Positions 44,941 through 56,543 of a stretch of 64,000 nt of DNA are shown one piece after another. The translations under genes were made by a program, and so were the position numbers. Below the pieces are notes generated by a model. It had not been told where the DNA came from, ran no database searches, and saw nothing but the letters and a program-made list of their open reading frames with translations. Source of the DNA: Halobacteriovorax sp. DA5 (GTDB taxonomy: Bacteria; Bdellovibrionota; Bacteriovoracia; Bacteriovoracales; Bacteriovoracaceae); the NCBI RefSeq assembly GCF_002903145.1, contig NZ_PPDJ01000008.1, forward strand, positions 186,001 through 250,000, given 5' to 3'. Positions within the stretch are counted from its first letter, which is position 1; each line of letters opens with the position of its first letter.

Positions 44941-45801
44941 TTATAGGCTCTGGCCATACTCATTATCTCCCAAAAATTTCTCTCGTAATTTCTCACCAAT
45001 TCTAATTTCACCAATTTTAATTTTTGATTTTGACTTCGTAAAATTAACTATTTTATTGGCTATATCCAAAATTTTTAAAGAAGAATCTTGTTTTAAAAAG
45101 TAACGTCCATTTTCAAGACCTAATGATTTTAAAATGAAATGGCATGCTTCATCACAAGTAATAAAAAATCTCTCCATTTCTTCACTAGTAATAGTAAGAT
45201 CTATATTTTCACATGCTTGATTATAAAAAGTTTCAATTACACTTCCAGAGGAACCTACAATATTACCAAAGCGAAGAACTTTGATAGAAAAATCAGATCC
45301 ATACTCGAAACATAGCTCTTCTGCAGCAAGTTTGGTTTTTCCCATCACACTTACAGGTTCACAAGCTTTATCTGTAGAGCAAAATATGAAATCATTACAT
45401 CCATATTTCTTTGCTAAATCTAGCAAATTACGAGTTCCCTCTACATTTGTTCGCCATGCTTGTTTTTCAAGATTTTCAAGCAAAGGAACATGCTTTAACG
45501 CCGCTGTATGAAAGATGATATCAAATTGATATTTTTCAAATATATCTTCCAAATCTTCTTTATAATTTATATCGCAAAAAATTTGATCTAATTGAAAGAC
45601 TCCATACTCATTATTATCAACTCCTATGACATCATAATCTGAAAGTATTTCTAATAAATTTGAACCTATTGTACCAGCAACACCCGTTATAAGAATTTTC
45701 TTATTTTTTAAATAATCAAATTCAATATTAAGATCGAAAGAAAAACGATCTCTTTCTAATAACAAATTCTCTAGATCAGTTCTTATTTTTTTTGAGAGCA
45801 T
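44941..45801 (-). CDS. CapD/PseB-like nucleotide-sugar dehydratase or epimerase
   Basis: Short extended SDR (286 residues) acting on a UDP-sugar. It has ILITGVAGTIGSNLLEIL near residue 35, HTAALKHVPLLENLEKQAWR near 97 and CSTDKACEPVSVMGKTKLAAEEL near 142, with the Met-x3-Lys variant of the Tyr-x3-Lys active site (Met in place of Tyr), as in the PseB/CapD group. The frame opens at a TTG at 45807, but the ATG at 45801 is preferred. It overlaps the atpZ end by 26 nt and sits inside the atp operon, although it belongs functionally to the polysaccharide locus. Confidence 0.82.
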   Translation of the reverse strand: MLSKKIRTDLENLLLERDRFSFDLNIEFDYLKNKKILITGVAGTIGSNLLEILSDYDVIGVDNNEYGVFQLDQIFCDINYKEDLEDIFEKYQFDIIFHTAALKHVPLLENLEKQAWRTNVEGTRNLLDLAKKYGCNDFIFCSTDKACEPVSVMGKTKLAAEELCFEYGSDFSIKVLRFGNIVGSSGSVIETFYNQACENIDLTITSEEMERFFITCDEACHFILKSLGLENGRYFLKQDSSLKILDIANKIVNFTKSKSKIKIGEIRIGEKLREKFLGDNEYGQSL

Positions 45802-45982
45802 AGACAACCATCGAAATTAAAATATTTCCAATTACCGCTAGAAAAATTCCTACGGCCCATCCTTGAGTGATGACACCTTTTTTTACGAGCTCCCAAAGTC
45901 CCCAGGCCACAACTAGGGCCGTTGAAGGAAGTGACATGGCAAGTGCCATTGGTTTTATCCATTTTGGGTCATAAAGGGCCAT
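45776..45982 (-). CDS. atpZ: AtpZ-like small membrane protein
   Basis: The 68-residue product has two hydrophobic helices separated by KKGVITQGWA and ends KKNKN, the layout of AtpZ (a short relative of AtpI at the head of many ATP synthase operons). It lies 2 bp after the TPR lipoprotein gene and begins the atpZ-(CapD-like)-atpI-atpB-atpE run. Its last 26 nt are shared with the CapD-like gene in another frame, at an eight-A run. Confidence 0.7.
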   Translation of the reverse strand: MALYDPKWIKPMALAMSLPSTALVVAWGLWELVKKGVITQGWAVGIFLAVIGNILISMVVYALKKNKN

Positions 45983-45984
45983 AA

Positions 45985-46791
45985 TTATCGCTTCCTCGCA
46001 ACACGACGCTCATATACTGAGTTCAGTCGATCTTGGATAACCTTGTTATTTGGGTACTCACCTAAGATTGAATAGTAGAGATCGTAGGCAGTTTGTAGGC
46101 GCTCCAATGTCTCATAGCAATTGGCCATAAGAAAGATGGCGCGAACTTTTAGGTCACGTCGATCTTCACGCTTGATGTATTCACGAAAGTATTGAACAGC
46201 GCGGTTCCAATCTTGCGATTCAAAATACATGATCCCAGATTGAAAAAAGCTATCAACGAAGTACTTATGGTTTCCATTATTGTGCATAGAAACTAAATGC
46301 TCAGTCGCCTTATCATATTCCTTAAGTTTGATATATGAACGAGCAAGACGAAACTCATAAAGATCGTGATTTGAAAGCTTAGGTCTGAATCCTGAAAGCT
46401 TATTATAAACCTCGGCCGCTTTTGCATAATCATTAATATATAAAAACGCGATCTCTCCAATGCGCTCTTGCGTTTTTACAAGCCATACTGGATCTGTCGT
46501 AAGTTTTGGAATTTTTTCGTAGAAAGCAATTCCACGTTTGTATTGTCCAAGAGACACAGCATAGAGCTCAGCAATCTGATAATTGATTTTAATTTTGATT
46601 TCATCATTTGGCGCCATCTCTAAAATCTTATGATACTGCTTCACGGCCTGAGCGTATTCTTGATTTGAGATATGATTTTGCGCAATGAGAATGTCCTTGT
46701 GGATTCTTGGCGTGAAATCACAAGACGTAAGTAAAACGAGGGCCAGTAAAAAACTGGCCCTTATGAATTTATTCTTCAGAAGTTGATCCAT
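45985..46791 (-). CDS. TPR-repeat lipoprotein (BamD-like in layout)
   Basis: Exported lipoprotein of about 268 residues. A signal peptide ends at the lipobox VLLTSC, and the rest is helical repeats of TPR type ([85 protein letters not shown]). Size and TPR content are those of BamD/YfiO, but identity with BamD is not proven. The frame is open to 46839; ATG at 46791 or 46800 gives a proper signal peptide. It overlaps the gyrA end by about 23 nt. A GGGCCAGT/ACTGGCCC hairpin (46740-46760) lies in its signal-peptide codons. Confidence 0.8.
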   Translation of the reverse strand: MDQLLKNKFIRASFLLALVLLTSCDFTPRIHKDILIAQNHISNQEYAQAVKQYHKILEMAPNDEIKIKINYQIAELYAVSLGQYKRGIAFYEKIPKLTTDPVWLVKTQERIGEIAFLYINDYAKAAEVYNKLSGFRPKLSNHDLYEFRLARSYIKLKEYDKATEHLVSMHNNGNHKYFVDSFFQSGIMYFESQDWNRAVQYFREYIKREDRRDLKVRAIFLMANCYETLERLQTAYDLYYSILGEYPNNKVIQDRLNSVYERRVARKR

Positions 46792-49282
46792 CTTCGTCAT
46801 CTGCTTCAATAATTTTTGCAATTGAAACAACCTTCTCACCTTCTTTAGGCTTAATTAGACGTACACCTTGAGTCGCGCGTCCCATTAGAGAAACACCACT
46901 TACTTTCGTACGAACAACTTGCCCGCGGTCAGTAATGATCATTAGATCATCTTTGTCAGTAACAGGTTTAATTTGAACAATCTCACCATTCTTATCTGTA
47001 AGTCTCATTGCAAGAATACCTTTCCCACCACGAGTTTGCTTACGGTATTGTGAAGATTCAGTACGTTTACCGTACCCATGTTCAGTTACAGATAGGATTT
47101 CCATTTGGTCATCAATTAATTCCATACCGATGATTTTTTCTTCATCTGTATTGATGTTGATACCCTTAACACCTTGAGATACACGTCCCATTGGCCTTGC
47201 ATCATTAGTATCAAAACGAATGATCTTACCAGCTGAAGAACATAGAAGGATATCTTTTGATCCATCATTAATTCTTACGTTAACAATATGGTCACCGTCT
47301 TGCAGTTTAATTGCAATTAGTCCCGATTGCTTAACGTTTGAATATTCTTCAAGAGCTGTCTTCTTAACTAGACCTTTGTTAGTTGCAAAGATTAAGTACT
47401 TCTCATTAAGATCCATATCGTGTGGAACACAGATAATTTCTGTTACACGATCACCACTTGGGATTTGGATAAGGTTTGCAATATTGCGTCCCTTAGAAGT
47501 TCTAGTTCCTTCAGGAATTTCGTAAACTTTCTTTGAGAATACTTGCCCACGGCTTGTAAAGAATAGAAGCTTATCGTGAGTATTTGCCGTAAAGATATTT
47601 GTGAAGAAGTCATCATCGTTTGCAGCACCCTTAACACCTTTACCACCACGCTTTTGCGCTTTGTAAGTGTCAAGTGGCATACGCTTAACGTAACCTTTGT
47701 GAGTGATTGTAACAATCATCTCTTCACTTGCTACAAGATCTTCAATTTGAATTTCGTCTGCTTTTGCAACGATTTCTGTTCTTCTCTCATCACCGTATTT
47801 TTCAATAACTTCAGTGAATTCTTCTTTAATGATTGCTTTGATTTTATCTTCAGAACCAAGAATTCCTTCTAAGCGATCAATCTCTTTCATAATTGCTTCG
47901 TAGTCAGCAATAATCTTATCTCTTTCTAGACCTGTTAGACGTTGTAGTCTCATGTCTAGAATTGCTTGAGCTTGAATCTCGCTTAATGAGAATGTACTCA
48001 TTAATTTCTCACGAGCATCAGTTGGCCCGTCAGATTTCTTGATCATCTCAACTACTTCATCAATATTTTCAACAGCTACTTTTAAACCTTCTAAGATATG
48101 CGCGCGCTCACGTGCTTTCTTAAGTTCGTATACTGTACGACGAATAATGATTTCTCTTCTGTGATCAATGAAACACTCAAGCTGTTCTTTGATGTTTAGA
48201 ACTTTTGGTGATGAGTTAACAATTGATAAGAAAATAATACCAAATGATGATTGTAGTGCAGTTTGCTTATAAAGCTTATTCATGATTACAGTTGCGATCT
48301 CACCTTTTTTAAGGTCGATTACAACACGAATCCCTTCACGAGATGATTCATCACGAAGGTCTGAAATACCAACAAGTGATTTAGAGTTTACAAGTTCAGC
48401 AATCTTTTCAATTAGCTTAGCTTTGTTAACTTGGTATGGAAGTTCAGTAATAACAATTCTTTCACGATCTTGTTTCTTACCGTGAATTTCCACATCCATC
48501 TTTGCACGCATCTGGATAACACCCTTACCTGTTTTATAAGCAGAGCGAATACCTTCAGTTCCGTGAATTGTTCCAGCAGTTGGAAAGTCTGGACCTGGGA
48601 TAATCTTCATAATGTCTTCAATCGACATTTCACGATTATCTACAAGCTCAGTAAGCGCCGTCATAACTTCTGTTAAGTTATGTGGAGGAATATTTGTTGC
48701 CATACCTACAGCAATACCAGCTGAACCGTTAACTAATAAGTTAGGGATTTTTGTTGGAAGAACTGTTGGCTCTTTAAGTGAGTCGTCGTAGTTAGGTTGC
48801 CAATCAACTGTTTCTTTATCTAAGTCTTTTAGCATCTCTTCAGAAAGCTTTTGCATTCTGATCTCTGTATACCTCATGGCTGCAGCGTTATCACCATCAA
48901 TTGAACCGAAGTTACCTTGACCTTGAACCATTGGATATCTCATTGAGAAATCTTGGGCCATACGTACGATTGTATTATAAACCGCAGAGTCACCGTGTGG
49001 GTGATACTTACCAATAACGTCACCAACAACACGGGCAGACTTTAGGAATGGTTTATTATGGTAGTTACCTAGAGAGTGCATTGCATACAGACAACGACGG
49101 TGAACAGGTTTCATCCCATCACGTACATCTGGAAGTGCACGACCTACGATTACCGACATTGCGTAATCGAGGTAACAGTTTTTCATTTCATCGCGAATAC
49201 CAATTTGTTGAATATTCCCGTGGTTATGGTTTCCACCATCACCATTATCATTTTCATTTGTGATATTTGTTTCATCAGTCAT
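46769..49282 (-). CDS. gyrA: DNA gyrase subunit A
   Basis: Breakage-reunion subunit of gyrase. The 837-residue product has the N-terminal winged-helix region with the active-site tyrosine in [11 protein letters not shown] near residue 135. The quinolone-resistance region [20 protein letters not shown] is near residue 92, and the GyrA-box [13 protein letters not shown] near 548 leads into the DNA-wrapping beta-pinwheel repeats. The C-terminus is acidic ([11 protein letters not shown]). It lies 9 bp downstream of gyrB, forming a gyrBA unit. Confidence 0.98.
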   Translation of the reverse strand: MTDETNITNENDNGDGGNHNHGNIQQIGIRDEMKNCYLDYAMSVIVGRALPDVRDGMKPVHRRCLYAMHSLGNYHNKPFLKSARVVGDVIGKYHPHGDSAVYNTIVRMAQDFSMRYPMVQGQGNFGSIDGDNAAAMRYTEIRMQKLSEEMLKDLDKETVDWQPNYDDSLKEPTVLPTKIPNLLVNGSAGIAVGMATNIPPHNLTEVMTALTELVDNREMSIEDIMKIIPGPDFPTAGTIHGTEGIRSAYKTGKGVIQMRAKMDVEIHGKKQDRERIVITELPYQVNKAKLIEKIAELVNSKSLVGISDLRDESSREGIRVVIDLKKGEIATVIMNKLYKQTALQSSFGIIFLSIVNSSPKVLNIKEQLECFIDHRREIIIRRTVYELKKARERAHILEGLKVAVENIDEVVEMIKKSDGPTDAREKLMSTFSLSEIQAQAILDMRLQRLTGLERDKIIADYEAIMKEIDRLEGILGSEDKIKAIIKEEFTEVIEKYGDERRTEIVAKADEIQIEDLVASEEMIVTITHKGYVKRMPLDTYKAQKRGGKGVKGAANDDDFFTNIFTANTHDKLLFFTSRGQVFSKKVYEIPEGTRTSKGRNIANLIQIPSGDRVTEIICVPHDMDLNEKYLIFATNKGLVKKTALEEYSNVKQSGLIAIKLQDGDHIVNVRINDGSKDILLCSSAGKIIRFDTNDARPMGRVSQGVKGININTDEEKIIGMELIDDQMEILSVTEHGYGKRTESSQYRKQTRGGKGILAMRLTDKNGEIVQIKPVTDKDDLMIITDRGQVVRTKVSGVSLMGRATQGVRLIKPKEGEKVVSIAKIIEADDEDGSTSEE

Positions 49283-49291
49283 AAATTAGTC

Positions 49292-51781
<2,490 letters not shown>

Positions 51782-51818
51782 TCAGTGTGTTGTTTTAAAA
51801 ATATAATTTTTTGGAAGA

Positions 51819-52901
51819 CTAGTTAACGGAACCGTTCGAAATATAGATCTTATTTGCGCCATTAATTTTTTCTAATTCTTCCTTAAATTTTTCATTTGCC
51901 GTCGTGATTAAAACTTGGAACTCTCGTTGTTCCAAAAATTTAACCAGCCTACCCCATCTCGCCTTGTCTAATTCCCCTGAGACGTCGTCGATAAGTACAA
52001 TTGGATAGGTGTTAAAGTTATACCTAAATAGCTCTATATAGGCAAATAAGAGGCTCAAATAAGACATTTTTTGTTGGCCTAAAGAACAAAATTCGTAAGC
52101 ATTCATCCCATCAAAAAGAAGCACGTAGTCATCTTTGTGAACTTGATAAGTCGTATGACCTACAATTAGGTCCTTTTCTAGCCTTTGTTGCATATAATCA
52201 AAGATCATCTCTGGCGAAAATCCATGAAAACGAGAATCAACTTCAATTTTAAGTGAATGATCTTCTGAAAAGATGTCACGATATGTATTTTCACAAAACG
52301 GAATTAGTTCAGTTACGAATTGATTTCTCATGGCAACTAGCTCATAAGCATAATCGGCCATTTGGCGATCAATTACATTTAACTGCTCACGAAATTGTGA
52401 TGGTTTCTTAGATAGAAGAATATTTCTAAACTTAAGCGCGGAATTGTACTGATTTAATACTTTCTTATAATCGCGACTAAGCATTGATAAATGATCATCA
52501 AACCACTTTCTTCTAAAACTTGGAATATTTGAAAATGAATAAGAATCAAATGGATTGATAAAAACTAACTTTGCATCAAGCTTCTTTTTCGTATTCTTCC
52601 CATTAAGTGCCCAGGTAGATCCTTGAGGATTCATCTTTCCACTGAAAGTTACGTTATCGCCATCATCGAGAAATAGAGATGAAAATAATATCTCAGGGTT
52701 ATCCCCATCAATACTTAATAGCTGTGGAAAAGTTGTATTTTTACGAAAAGATTTTCTCGTCACTAGAACGTGTAGAGCTTCTAATATATTTGTTTTTCCA
52801 TTTCCGTTTTCACCTAGGATACAATTAATATTTCCATTGAAAGAAATTATATCTGGTTCTAGATTTCGAAAATTTGTTACCTGAAGTTTTACAAGTTTCA
52901 A
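51819..52901 (-). CDS. recF: DNA replication and repair protein
   Basis: SMC-like ATPase that loads RecA on gapped DNA. The 360-residue product has the Walker A GENGNGKTNILEALH near residue 31, the RecF-typical FINPFDSYSFSNIPSFRRKWFDDHL near 115, signature SLGQQKMSYLSLLFAYIELFR near 273 and Walker B VLIDDVSGELDKARW near 300. The start appears to be TTG at 52901, with GAG a few bases upstream. It follows dnaN by 12 bp in the classic dnaN-recF-gyrB order. Confidence 0.95.
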   Translation of the reverse strand: MKLVKLQVTNFRNLEPDIISFNGNINCILGENGNGKTNILEALHVLVTRKSFRKNTTFPQLLSIDGDNPEILFSSLFLDDGDNVTFSGKMNPQGSTWALNGKNTKKKLDAKLVFINPFDSYSFSNIPSFRRKWFDDHLSMLSRDYKKVLNQYNSALKFRNILLSKKPSQFREQLNVIDRQMADYAYELVAMRNQFVTELIPFCENTYRDIFSEDHSLKIEVDSRFHGFSPEMIFDYMQQRLEKDLIVGHTTYQVHKDDYVLLFDGMNAYEFCSLGQQKMSYLSLLFAYIELFRYNFNTYPIVLIDDVSGELDKARWGRLVKFLEQREFQVLITTANEKFKEELEKINGANKIYISNGSVN

Positions 52902-52913
52902 AGCGTCTCAGTA

Positions 52914-54026
52914 CTAGATTCTAAGTGGCATGATAATTCCAAGATAATTTTGGATATCATTTGATCTAACGATTACCGCTGAAAATTCATTGTTAAATTC
53001 GAAAGTTACATTTTCAGTATTTAAAATTGCAATTGAATCTAATAAGAAACGAGCGTTAAAACCAATTTCAATTTCCTTACCTTCGTAATCAACTGGAATC
53101 GTCTCTTTAGCATCACCAAGAGAAGGATGGTTTGCAGAGATCGTCATATGGTTTTCAGTTAGCTTAAGCTTTACTGCATTTGATTTCTCATTAGACATAA
53201 TTTTAATACGTCTAATAGCGTTTTGAATTACTTCTTTATCAGCTGTTAGTGAGTAAGTAGTCTTAGCTGGAATTACAGCTTGATACTTAGGATACTCTCT
53301 AGCAATTAAACGAATACCTAATTGGTATTGCTCATTAGCTGTTACATATAAATATGAGTCATCAACAGAAATAAACAGATTTGCACCTGGATATGTTTCA
53401 GCGATTTTTCTAAGTTCTGCTACACCCTTCTTAGGAATAATAATTCCATTAATTAGAGCTTCATTATTTTGTTCAGCAATATCATTTTCGATTAGAGATA
53501 AACGATGTCCATCAGTTGAAACAGCTCTTAGCTTCCCTTCTACTTCTTGGAAATAGATTCCGTTAAAGTGAAGTCTTGTTTCATCATTTGAGATTGCATA
53601 TGAAGTTTTAGTAATTAGATTTAAAAGATCATCTGAATTTAGTGTGAAAGTATTTTCGCTTCCAAAGTGAAGCTTTGGAAATTCATCTGCTTCGTAAATT
53701 AAAAGTGAATAATGAATTTCTTCACAATTTATTTTTAGTAGATTTTCACCATCTTCTAACTCGATGTTGATATCTGTGTTAGGAAGTTCTTTTAATATAT
53801 CAAATAGATTCTTAGCGTTTATACAAAATGAAGCTGTTCCTTCAGTTGATGCATTAATTGAATACTTTGCTGATACCTCAAGATCTGTTGCTGAAAGATA
53901 TATTTTATCATTGCTAACAGTTAGTAACGTATATGTTAATATTGGTCTTGAATTCTTCTTATCAATTACAGTTAAAATTTTATTTAATGCATCTCTTAAG
54001 TTATCTGTATCAACCCTAAGCTTCAT
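52914..54026 (-). CDS. dnaN: DNA polymerase III beta subunit (sliding clamp)
   Basis: Ring-shaped processivity clamp. The 370-residue product has three clamp domains, the conserved SATDLEVSAKYSI near residue 60, FNGIYFQEVEGKLRAVSTDGHRLSLIE near 150, and the C-terminal IMPLRI. AGGA precedes the ATG at 54026. The gene follows the putative origin and shares its direction with dnaA, recF, gyrB and gyrA. Confidence 0.97.
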   Translation of the reverse strand: MKLRVDTDNLRDALNKILTVIDKKNSRPILTYTLLTVSNDKIYLSATDLEVSAKYSINASTEGTASFCINAKNLFDILKELPNTDINIELEDGENLLKINCEEIHYSLLIYEADEFPKLHFGSENTFTLNSDDLLNLITKTSYAISNDETRLHFNGIYFQEVEGKLRAVSTDGHRLSLIENDIAEQNNEALINGIIIPKKGVAELRKIAETYPGANLFISVDDSYLYVTANEQYQLGIRLIAREYPKYQAVIPAKTTYSLTADKEVIQNAIRRIKIMSNEKSNAVKLKLTENHMTISANHPSLGDAKETIPVDYEGKEIEIGFNARFLLDSIAILNTENVTFEFNNEFSAVIVRSNDIQNYLGIIMPLRI

Positions 54027-54113
54027 CTTTATTCCTATCAGAAAATTATTTGTATTGTTGTATAATGGAAAACACTAGTTAGCAAGGCTGTCTAGAGCAT
54101 TTAAGTGTTCTTC

Positions 54114-54148
54114 TTATTATATATATTTATATATATATTATATATAAT
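54114..54148. other. AT-only tract, likely DNA unwinding element
   Basis: Thirty-five consecutive A/T bases, largely TA alternations, stand 2 bases from an exact DnaA box. This is the arrangement expected for the region opened by DnaA. Confidence 0.65.
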
Positions 54149-54150
54149 CC

Positions 54151-54159
54151 TGTGGATAA
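54151..54159 (-). promoter_or_regulatory. DnaA box (exact)
   Basis: TGTGGATAA, the reverse complement of the TTATCCACA consensus, 2 bases from the AT-only tract. Confidence 0.8.
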
Positions 54160-54315
54160 GTTCATAAGTGGCAACTCCCCTTTTAACAGCGTCTTTTCTC
54201 AACTTGGCCATTGTTAGCAATCGTTGACTACTTTTTTTTGTGCCTTGCATTTATTCGTATATTACTTAAAACGTAACAAATATGTGGTGTTATTAGTTTT
54301 TTGCTCACGGCCTAT

Positions 54316-54324
54316 TGTGGATAA
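54316..54324 (-). promoter_or_regulatory. DnaA box (exact)
   Basis: TGTGGATAA, reverse complement of the consensus TTATCCACA; TTGGCCA follows 4 bases later. Confidence 0.75.
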
Positions 54325-54407
54325 TTTTTTGGCCAAGAAAATTTCTTTAAATTTTGTTAAATTGGCCAGTCATTTACTCACAATTTACAAACATGTTGAT
54401 AACTTTT

Positions 54408-54416
54408 TTATCCACG
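54408..54416 (+). promoter_or_regulatory. DnaA box (8 of 9)
   Basis: TTATCCACG differs from the consensus only in the last base and runs into a GGCC motif. A weaker 7-of-9 match, TTACTCACA, lies at 54374-54382. Confidence 0.55.
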
Positions 54417-54468
54417 GCCGACTGGCCAAATGGCCGGCCAATATTGAGGATGTGAAAATATATAAGAA

Positions 54469-54489
54469 AGGCCGTGAATAACACGGCCT
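54469..54489 (-). terminator. Intrinsic terminator of dnaA
   Basis: AGGCCGTG (54469-54476) and CACGGCCT (54482-54489) pair around AATAA. On the minus strand the stem is followed by TTCTTATAT. It stands 45 bases after the dnaA stop. Confidence 0.75.
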
Positions 54490-54533
54490 ATGTATTGGTT
54501 AGTCAGTTGACTAGTTAGTAATTTAGTAGGGGA

Positions 54534-56147
54534 TTATAACGAATTTTCAATCGTCATAATTGTCTTAGAAAGCATTGGATCTTGAGACAATTGTTTTGAA
54601 ATCTTTTGTTCAGCGTGAACAACAGAGCTGTGATCACGTCCTCCAAAGAACTGTCCAATTTCTTCATGTGTTAAGCTTGCAAGTTTACGACATAAGTACA
54701 TGGCAACAAAGCGTGCATTAGCGATATCTTTTACACGTGATTTAGACTTAAGATCAGCAACTGGAATTTTAAAGTATTGTGAAGTCTGCTTAGCAATTCC
54801 TTCAATTGTAATTTTCTTTTCGTCTTCGTAATCTCTGAGTCCTAGAACCTCTTTAACCATTTCTAATTCGATATCAACCTTCATGATATCAGAGTAGGCT
54901 GAAAGCTTAATTAGAGCACCCTCAAGCTCTCTAATCGAGTTTTTAACATTACATGCAATCAGGTTCACAATGTCTTCAGAAAGGAATAGGTCGAGATCAT
55001 CAGCCTTAGCATTAATGATTGCAACACGAGTTTCAATATCTGGTTTTTGAATATCAACGACAAGACCCCATTGAAGGCGAGTCTTAATTCTTTCTTCAAG
55101 TCCATTGATCTCTTGTGGAGTTTTATCAGAAGTGAAGATTAGCTGTTTTCCTTTTTGATATAGCTCATTAAAGATATGGAAGAATTCTCTTTGCGTTCCT
55201 TCTTTACCTTTAAGTTCATGAACATCATCAATCATTAGAACATCAACTTTATCAGAATATTTTTGACGAAACTCTGGAAGCTGTTTATTGCGAATCGATT
55301 CAATCATTTCCTTCATGAAATCACGTGCTGTAATTAAGCAGATAACATAGTGAGGGTATTGATTGTGAATACCGTTGGCCATCGCATGTAAGAGGTGAGT
55401 CTTACCAAGTCCTGAATTAGAATGAATATAAAGCGACGGATATTTACCAGCTTTACCAGGACTTTTAGCAATCGCTACTGAAGCAGCGTAGGCCATATTA
55501 TTTGATGGTCCAATAACATAATTTTTAAACGTTTTAGACTTATCAATGACGATATTATTGTAGTCATCACTTACGTGATCAATATACTTAGACTCAACTT
55601 GTGAAAGTAGGTCTTCTTGTACAGGCTCTAGATCGAGCGAAAATGAGATTTCATTTGCTGACCTAGGTTTCGTATGACTTGGTTCTATAGGACCATTATT
55701 TAAGTGTTGAGATAAGTTATTGTTATTATTAGCAATAATCTCGATTTGATACGATTTACCTAACGTATTTACAATACTTTGGCTGATTTGGTTTAAATTC
55801 TTCTCGATAAATGACTTAATAAAGTTAGTCGTTGTCGAAAATATCGCTCTTTCACCGTCAATATTCTTAAGACGAAAAAAGTCTCCTTGGAAAAAAGAAG
55901 CATATTTTTGTGGATTTACTAATGATTTTAATGAGTTATGAATCTCGTTATTCATCATATCCAGCTCATCAGCGCTAAAGAAATCGTCCGATAGGCTAGA
56001 GCTATTATAAGGTTGATTTAAATTTTGCTTAATATTGAAGGGATCTTCGATAATATTCTTATTGGCAAGATCTTCTATGTTATTGATTTTATTTGTTGTT
56101 GGGTTAGAATTCTTCAAAAATTCATTAAAAGGAAAATTTCCCTGCAT
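54534..56147 (-). CDS. dnaA: Chromosomal replication initiator protein DnaA
   Basis: Origin-binding AAA+ initiator. The 537-residue product has Walker A SNSGLGKTHLLHAMANGI near residue 248, Walker B VDVLMIDDVHELKGKEG near 310, sensor-type arginines, and the domain IV DNA-binding signature HEEIGQFFGGRDHSSVVHAEQ near the C-terminus. Compared with E. coli DnaA it has an extra Asn-rich, probably disordered stretch of about 60 residues before domain I. The domain II linker contains GPIEP, encoded by a 16-bp palindrome (55680-55695) that recurs in mnmE. AAGGGA precedes the ATG. Confidence 0.97.
   Translation of the reverse strand: MQGNFPFNEFLKNSNPTTNKINNIEDLANKNIIEDPFNIKQNLNQPYNSSSLSDDFFSADELDMMNNEIHNSLKSLVNPQKYASFFQGDFFRLKNIDGERAIFSTTTNFIKSFIEKNLNQISQSIVNTLGKSYQIEIIANNNNNLSQHLNNGPIEPSHTKPRSANEISFSLDLEPVQEDLLSQVESKYIDHVSDDYNNIVIDKSKTFKNYVIGPSNNMAYAASVAIAKSPGKAGKYPSLYIHSNSGLGKTHLLHAMANGIHNQYPHYVICLITARDFMKEMIESIRNKQLPEFRQKYSDKVDVLMIDDVHELKGKEGTQREFFHIFNELYQKGKQLIFTSDKTPQEINGLEERIKTRLQWGLVVDIQKPDIETRVAIINAKADDLDLFLSEDIVNLIACNVKNSIRELEGALIKLSAYSDIMKVDIELEMVKEVLGLRDYEDEKKITIEGIAKQTSQYFKIPVADLKSKSRVKDIANARFVAMYLCRKLASLTHEEIGQFFGGRDHSSVVHAEQKISKQLSQDPMLSKTIMTIENSL
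55680..55695. repeat. 16-bp palindrome TGGTTCTATAGGACCA inside dnaA
   Basis: One copy of the TGGTYCTATAGRACCA palindrome, lying in the dnaA codons for linker residues GPIEP (codons 152-156). Related copies are in mnmE at 58552 and 59572-59698. Confidence 0.7.
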
Positions 56148-56390
56148 GATCCATTCCCTTGAGTGGTTTACTCGTCAATTTTTCTTTAATTACGTGTTGT
56201 GGGGAGAATTTGTATCATGGCCCAAAATCCTAGGCCAATAAAAAAATGGGTTTTTTACGCATGGCCAAATAAATCAAATATTTTGGCCTGCACTATGTAC
56301 AGGGCCATTGACCAGTGATGCGAAATGGTATAATACTAGCCCTTACAATATTAATTTTTAGTTAAACAGTTATAGTTAGGTAGGTTGAAG
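56148..56390. promoter_or_regulatory. dnaA/rpmH divergent promoter region with GGCC cluster
   Basis: The 243 bases between the divergent dnaA and rpmH genes contain five GGCC motifs between 56219 and 56306, several as GGCCA. No DnaA box was seen. TTGACC (56308-56313) and TATAAT (56329-56334) with a 15-base gap give the likely rpmH promoter. A dnaA promoter of the TTGGCC/TACAAA kind may lie near 56210-56238 on the minus strand, but this is uncertain. Confidence 0.55.
56308..56334 (+). promoter_or_regulatory. Probable rpmH-rnpA promoter
   Basis: TTGACC and a perfect TATAAT, 15 bases apart, about 57 bases before the rpmH start. The short spacer lowers confidence slightly. Confidence 0.6.
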
Positions 56391-56543
56391 ATGTCTAAAA
56401 GAACTTGGCAGCCAAAAAGAAAGAAAAGAATGAGAGTACACGGTTTCCTTAAAAGAATGGAAACAGCTGGTGGTCGCAACGTTATCAAAGCTCGTAGAGC
56501 TAAGGGACGTAAGCAACTTACAGTTTCTCACGGTAAGAAATAA
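56391..56543 (+). CDS. rpmH: 50S ribosomal protein L34
   Basis: Small basic protein of the large ribosomal subunit. Translation gives 50 residues beginning [19 protein letters not shown] and continuing with the L34 consensus [24 protein letters not shown]. The protein is a little longer than most L34 (44-46 residues) through a C-terminal tail. The stop codon overlaps the rnpA start (TAATG), the standard rpmH-rnpA coupling. It is too short to have been listed as a long open frame. Confidence 0.98.
   Translation: MSKRTWQPKRKKRMRVHGFLKRMETAGGRNVIKARRAKGRKQLTVSHGKK

Larger units (their letters stand above)
54027..54533. other. oriC: Putative chromosomal replication origin (oriC) between dnaA and dnaN
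   Basis: This 507-base gap has no credible gene. It contains a 35-base run made only of A and T (54114-54148) next to an exact DnaA box (54151-54159), a second exact box (54316-54324), a near-exact box (54408-54416), and many GGCC motifs, four of them as TTGGCCA or CTGGCCA. Position between dnaA and dnaN is typical of bacterial origins. The promoter of dnaN must lie in the part nearest 54026. The dnaA terminator is at the other end. Confidence 0.8.

Noticed and set aside
18522..45982. Insertion sequence or prophage in the accessory regions
   Set aside because: No transposase, integrase or phage structural gene was found among the translated frames.
54224..54481. 85-residue open frame in the dnaA-dnaN gap
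   Set aside because: It runs across DnaA boxes and GGCC motifs, has no ribosome-binding site and no recognisable domain; chance frame in the origin.
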